DNA from: JBMHDN01 sp049889355
GTDB lineage: Bacteria; Pseudomonadota; Alphaproteobacteria; Puniceispirillales; Puniceispirillaceae
Reading direction: 5' to 3'
Length of the DNA: 9,250 nt
Assembly (NCBI GenBank): GCA_049889355.1
Contig: JBMHDN010000049.1
Coordinates: 1-9,250, forward strand
This document shows, piece by piece, positions 6,901 through 9,250 of this stretch (position 1 is its first letter; each line of letters opens with the position of its first letter). Both the position numbers and the translations under genes were made by a program. Under the pieces are notes generated by a model. The model was not told where the DNA came from. It was given only the letters and a program-made list of their open reading frames with translations, and made no database searches.

Positions 6901-7063
6901 AATTGCGGGAGGCTTGAGCTTTGCGACAATTCTCACCTTGTTGGCGACACCTGCTTTGTTGGTGTTGGGCGCAAATGTGGAAAGCCGGATAAAATCAGGG
7001 TTGAGCCGGTTAGGCCATTTTGTGAAAGCGAAAAAACAGTTGCCGAATACTGCCAGCTCGTAA
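3938..7063 (+). CDS. RND-family efflux permease (AcrB-like, inner-membrane pump)
   Basis: This is a proton-driven RND exporter of 1041 residues, the normal size, that pairs with the adaptor just upstream. TM1 (about 13-31) is followed by the conserved PKEANPDIEIP (34-44). A first porter loop precedes TM2-TM6 (335-484), then TM7 (512-534), a second porter loop and TM8-TM12 (843-1010). In TM4 the relay motif reads GMLVDGVIV (394-402): D398 is kept, but the second AcrB aspartate is glycine (G399). In TM10, where AcrB has its essential lysine, the sequence is GVVVNNNIVLIDTYN (907-921). TM11 carries the family motif RFRPVILTAVTTIFGLIPM. These changes place it in a non-AcrB subgroup of the RND superfamily in which VDG/VNN motifs occur. 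The ATG at 3938 has AGGA just upstream (3931-3934). No outer-membrane channel gene follows, so it probably recruits one encoded elsewhere. Substrate is unknown. Confidence 0.95.
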   Translation: MKQIIHAAFTRPGAVILLLLIIFAMGLNAWTAIPKEANPDIEIPVAYVSVSYSGISPADAEKLLVKPLEKELRSVAGLDKMTSVASEGYAAITLEFLAGEDVDLVLDDVRKAVDDAKVELPARADEPKVNEISLALFPIMTAAIYGNVPERQLVFAARDLKDRLEALDGVLEIEIGGDREELIEILIDAGAMESYGLNPAAVIALVAANNQLVTAGAIDTGAGRLVVKVPGVLDSLEELNNMPIKVADGTTIDFSDVATVRRSFSDATSWSRVNGQSSIVLDVKKRVGANIIEVVDASRAVIDEQVAKMPGDVQVSYLYDDSKTVKTLLSDLGNNVTAAVVIVMVVVVASLGLRNATLVGLAIPGSFLMGISVLYYLGVTMNIVVLFSLILVAGMLVDGVIVTIEYADRRLAQSAGRKTAYKEGATRMAWPIIASTITTLMVFLPLLFWPGIVGGFMKYLPITVICVLTASLVMALVFVPVLGGLFGKKTADRQVSASAPRAYRWILKRAITYPFMVVVAVAGFMVFSFTTYFSAGLGVSFFPDIEPEQAVVQVLARGDLAAEERDKLVQQAEARILDLEGVSAKYAKSGPASGQDAKDSIGFVRTVFEDWQTREKASVLMEEMRQRLDGLAGVEVNIQGQENGPGGGKPVHIEIFNADLAKASQATGEIIAIMEEMGGFVDISDSRPLPGIDWTLKINRDEAARHGVSVDAIGNMIKLLTAGIDISDYRPDDSDDELDIKLRFLKDQRNLDRLGELRVPTSSGAYVPLSVFAQLVPQPKTGDIQRKNGIRFYYIDAGVAEGILPATQIETLQDRLDLITIAGDSRLVFGGENEDIAETQAFLGSAFALSLCLMVLVLMIQFNSVWQTFVTMSAIILSSGGVFLGLWVMDRPFGVVMSGLGIIALAGVVVNNNIVLIDTYNEFRKKGYAARAAAYHAGLARFRPVILTAVTTIFGLIPMVFELTIQFTERNITAGAPSSQWWTDLSSTIAGGLSFATILTLLATPALLVLGANVESRIKSGLSRLGHFVKAKKQLPNTASS

Positions 7064-7068
7064 AGACT

Positions 7069-7073
7069 GGGAG
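7069..7073 (+). promoter_or_regulatory. Shine-Dalgarno GGGAG for the prepilin gene
   Basis: GGGAG lies 8 bases before the ATG at 7082 and 5 bases before an in-frame GTG at 7079. It supports translation from this point, giving a long leader, but does not separate the two neighbouring starts. The ATG at 7077 is out because it is followed at once by TGA. Confidence 0.6.
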
Positions 7074-7081
7074 CTGATGTG

Positions 7082-7792
7082 ATGATAAGGTCATGCCGTC
7101 AGGCATATGGTGCGTATATTGTGATTGTTGGACGTAAAAGCGGCTTTTCGATGATTGAATTGCTGGTGGTGGTGGCGATTATCGGGATTCTGGCCGCGGT
7201 AGGGCTGATCGGTTATCAGGCCTATATTCAGACCACCAAAGATGAGGTTTCGATTGCCAATGCACGCTCGCTCAATGATGTGATTGCAGCCGATCATGTC
7301 GCCATTCAAAATAATATGGCCGCGCGTTCAGCGATCTCTGAAGGATTAGACAGCACCAGCAGCTGTAAAAAGCAGGTTGACCAGATTGTCTATGATCTGA
7401 ATATCGGCCAGGCGAAAAAAAACGCACATAATAAATCCTGCCCTTATGCCTTTAATGGCAACCGAGCCTGGAGTGCGAGTACCTATCTTGATAATTTCAG
7501 CCAGAATCATTTTGACGACTGTCCTGTTAGCGTGACCGCCGATACTATTCATGTGCCGCGCGGGCGTCTGATGGTGGCTTGTGTCGATAATAACGCCAAT
7601 GTCAATGCCGCCAGCTATAAGCTCTATACCTGTTTATGTTCTGGCGAGGATAGCTGTGAGACCACCGATATCACTGATGATTGCACCAGCCCTAATCTGA
7701 TCATTGGCACCACTGAGGCTGAATGCCATAAAGACTGGTTCAAAGCCCCTGCAAATGCCGGAAAATGCGCGTCACCTGGCGTGTTTAACTAG
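7082..7792 (+). CDS. Type IV prepilin-like protein, cysteine-rich
   Basis: The protein (236 residues from the ATG at 7082; GTG at 7079 is an equally possible start one codon earlier) has a class III prepilin signal. A basic leader ending GRKSG is cut between G21 and F22, giving mature FSMIELLVVVAIIGILAAVG with the conserved Glu at +5. A prepilin peptidase would process it, and it would assemble in a type IV pilus or type II secretion pseudopilus. The leader, about 21 residues with a hydrophobic AYIVIVG stretch, is longer than most. A GTG at 7121 would give the usual short leader but has no good ribosome-binding site. The mature part has ten cysteines (95, 120, 147, 167, 184, 186, 192, 201, 215, 229), suggesting up to five disulfides. 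The gene follows the permease by 18 bases with no terminator between them and precedes a lectin-like secreted protein. No pilus assembly gene is present, so this may be a minor pilin or accessory subunit. Confidence 0.88.
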   Translation: MIRSCRQAYGAYIVIVGRKSGFSMIELLVVVAIIGILAAVGLIGYQAYIQTTKDEVSIANARSLNDVIAADHVAIQNNMAARSAISEGLDSTSSCKKQVDQIVYDLNIGQAKKNAHNKSCPYAFNGNRAWSASTYLDNFSQNHFDDCPVSVTADTIHVPRGRLMVACVDNNANVNAASYKLYTCLCSGEDSCETTDITDDCTSPNLIIGTTEAECHKDWFKAPANAGKCASPGVFN

Positions 7793-7810
7793 TTGATATT
7801 CAGATAAAAG

Positions 7811-7815
7811 TAAGG
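7811..7815 (+). promoter_or_regulatory. Shine-Dalgarno TAAGG for the lectin-domain gene
   Basis: TAAGG lies seven bases before the ATG at 7823 and fixes that start, which is directly followed by a clear signal peptide. Confidence 0.65.
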
Positions 7816-7822
7816 TTTTCAG

Positions 7823-9250
7823 ATGAAGTTGAAATTATGGATCGCCGGCGGTCTGACCATGATGACTGTCTCTGCCATGGCCGCTTTTACCACCAGCGAG
7901 GTGGGGACTGGCTCTTACGTAGCAGGCGGGTCTGTGGGTGATATCATCAAAAACTTGCTGGCCAGTGATGGATATGAAGCGGTAGAGCTGAGCGATCTGA
8001 GCAGTCTGGCCACGGCCCTTGGCGGTGGCAGCGCGTCTTTTGATTTTGCCAGCAATGACAGCCTCGCCATTTTTGATGTCGATAATGATGGCAAAATCAC
8101 AAAATCAGAATTTGTAGATGTGCTGGCCAATATGGCGGATATCAGCGGGATTTCAACAGCCGGCAATGGCAAATATGCACAAGCCTACGCCACTGAGCTA
8201 GGCGCCCTCTCCTCTCCCTTGGATATCGCGAAAATTCAGGCCGCGATTACCAGTGGCAATCTCTACGCCGTTGATACGCCGCAAATTGGAACCAGCAGCG
8301 TGGCTTTCCTTGGCACGAATTCAAGCCATTCAGCCAGCCTTGCGCTGTTAGATGGTCTGGGGCTGAGTGTCGATAATGGCTCTGGCAGTGTGGCGCATTC
8401 GCTGACCGCATCACATGATGATGATGATAATGCCTCTGCCAAATTTTCCATCACCTCATCTGGCAGCCTCACGCTCGCCTCTGGCATTGGTATTCAAGAT
8501 TTAGAACCTGGTACCTATAATCTGGCGGTGACCTCGGTTGATACCAATATGAAATCCTATGGCTTGTCGGTCACTGATAATGTGACCCTCACTGTGTCCA
8601 ATGAGCGCGGCTGTATTATCAATAATGGGATTGCCACGTCTGATTTCAGTGCGGGTGCTGGCAATATCACTGGCGCGCGGGTGACCATCAGCGGCAGTCA
8701 TAAAGCCTCTGACAAGCTGTTTGTGCGCACCGCTAGCGCCAGTGTGGATAACACCACTTCTGATATCACCTATACTAATATTTCAGGCTATAGCGGCATT
8801 TCCGCAGTCTATGACAAGAGCTCTGGTGAGCTGGATTTCACCGGCACCACCTCGCTGGCAAATTGGATCGGTCTGTTTAAAAAGGTTGGCTATATTTTTG
8901 ACAGTGATAACAGCACTGATAATGGCACGCGCTCGCTGATTTTCTCGCTGTCAAACCGAATCCCCTATAACCATTCAGATGGCAAGGTGCATTATTACGA
9001 CTATTTCAGCGCTGATAATATCACTTTTGAAAATGCACTGGATGCGGCCAAGGCCGATAATAATACGCTCTTTGGAATGCGCGGCTATCTGGTGACCGTA
9101 ACCAGCCAAACAGAACAAGAATATATTGAGCCAAAGCTGGATGGGCGCGGCTGGATGGGCGCTTGTGACAGGCTGGGCAGTGCAACGCATCAGGGCTTGT
9201 GTGATGTGTTTGATAATGAAACCACCAATCTGACAGGCAAGCCGTGGGAT
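7823..9250 (+). CDS. Secreted EF-hand / cadherin-like / C-type lectin-like domain protein (3' end outside window)
   Basis: The frame is open for 476 codons from the ATG at 7823 to the window edge. Residues 1-20 (MKLKLWIAGGLTMMTVSAMA) are a Sec signal peptide with an AMA-A cleavage site. Residues 85-97 (DVDNDGKITKSEF) are a canonical EF-hand calcium loop, with Asp at loop positions 1, 3 and 5, Gly at 6 and Glu at 12. Residues about 160-260 look cadherin-like (FSITSSGSLTLASGIGIQDL, then PGTYNLAVTSVD). Residues about 283-378 match a beta-sandwich repeat of large bacterial surface proteins (SGISAVYDKSSGELDFTGTT, then GTRSLIFSLSN). From about 388 a C-type lectin-like domain begins: ITFENALDAAKADNN, GYLVTVTSQTEQEYI and GRGWMGACD recall the usual WxxA..., GHLATITSxxEN, and W-I-G motifs. 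The sugar/calcium site would lie beyond 9250. It is a probable surface or pilus-associated adhesin, 30 bases downstream of the prepilin gene and likely co-expressed with it. Confidence 0.85.
   Translation, partial: MKLKLWIAGGLTMMTVSAMAAFTTSEVGTGSYVAGGSVGDIIKNLLASDGYEAVELSDLSSLATALGGGSASFDFASNDSLAIFDVDNDGKITKSEFVDVLANMADISGISTAGNGKYAQAYATELGALSSPLDIAKIQAAITSGNLYAVDTPQIGTSSVAFLGTNSSHSASLALLDGLGLSVDNGSGSVAHSLTASHDDDDNASAKFSITSSGSLTLASGIGIQDLEPGTYNLAVTSVDTNMKSYGLSVTDNVTLTVSNERGCIINNGIATSDFSAGAGNITGARVTISGSHKASDKLFVRTASASVDNTTSDITYTNISGYSGISAVYDKSSGELDFTGTTSLANWIGLFKKVGYIFDSDNSTDNGTRSLIFSLSNRIPYNHSDGKVHYYDYFSADNITFENALDAAKADNNTLFGMRGYLVTVTSQTEQEYIEPKLDGRGWMGACDRLGSATHQGLCDVFDNETTNLTGKPWD

Noticed and set aside
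3938..7063. Several minus-strand frames of 67-109 codons inside the efflux genes
   Set aside because: They are antisense to a strongly conserved RND adaptor and permease and have no start signals or recognisable content.
7823..9250. C-type lectin domain as the variable protein of a diversity-generating retroelement
   Set aside because: Some retroelement target proteins use the C-type lectin fold, but no reverse transcriptase, template repeat or adenine-biased variable repeat is in the window. Sequence beyond 9250 would be needed to consider it.

Overview
This window looks like a chromosomal piece of a Gram-negative, probably alphaproteobacterial, genome of moderate GC. Support for that placement is a DUF898 membrane protein followed by another same-strand gene, an exact TTAA-N7-TTAA (CtrA-type) site, and an RND efflux pair of proteobacterial type. 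A marine lineage such as SAR116 would fit, but this is inference: there is no rRNA or other phylogenetic marker here.

Layout. Bases 1-1997 lie on the minus strand. They hold a 628-residue DUF898 (YjgN-like) membrane protein with a long Met/Pro/Gln repeat-rich N-terminal tail, followed 3 bases later by the 5' end of a second gene that leaves the window, possibly an M48-type peptidase. Bases 1998-2274 form a divergent control region with a CtrA-type palindrome, a second palindrome and a strong hairpin. A 67-residue gene of unknown function (2275-2478) has an ideal Shine-Dalgarno and is closed by a textbook Rho-independent terminator (2516-2555).

An extended -10 sigma70-type promoter (2554-2582) starts inside the T-tract of that terminator and is followed by three ATGAGAC motifs. 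It should drive an RND efflux operon: a membrane-fusion/adaptor protein (2667-3938) and an inner-membrane RND permease (3938-7063), overlapping by one base. No outer-membrane channel gene is present, so the pump would use one encoded elsewhere. The permease keeps only one of the two TM4 aspartates of AcrB and has three asparagines where AcrB has its TM10 lysine.

Sixteen or so bases after the permease comes a cysteine-rich type IV prepilin-like protein (7082-7792). After a further 30 bases comes a secreted protein (7823 to beyond the window) with a signal peptide, one canonical EF-hand loop, cadherin-like beta-sandwich segments and the start of a C-type lectin-like domain. No terminator is visible between the permease, the prepilin and the lectin gene, so all four plus-strand genes may be co-transcribed. 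The prepilin/lectin pair suggests a surface adhesion or sugar-binding device displayed by or exported with a pilus-like apparatus. It is the most interesting part of the window.
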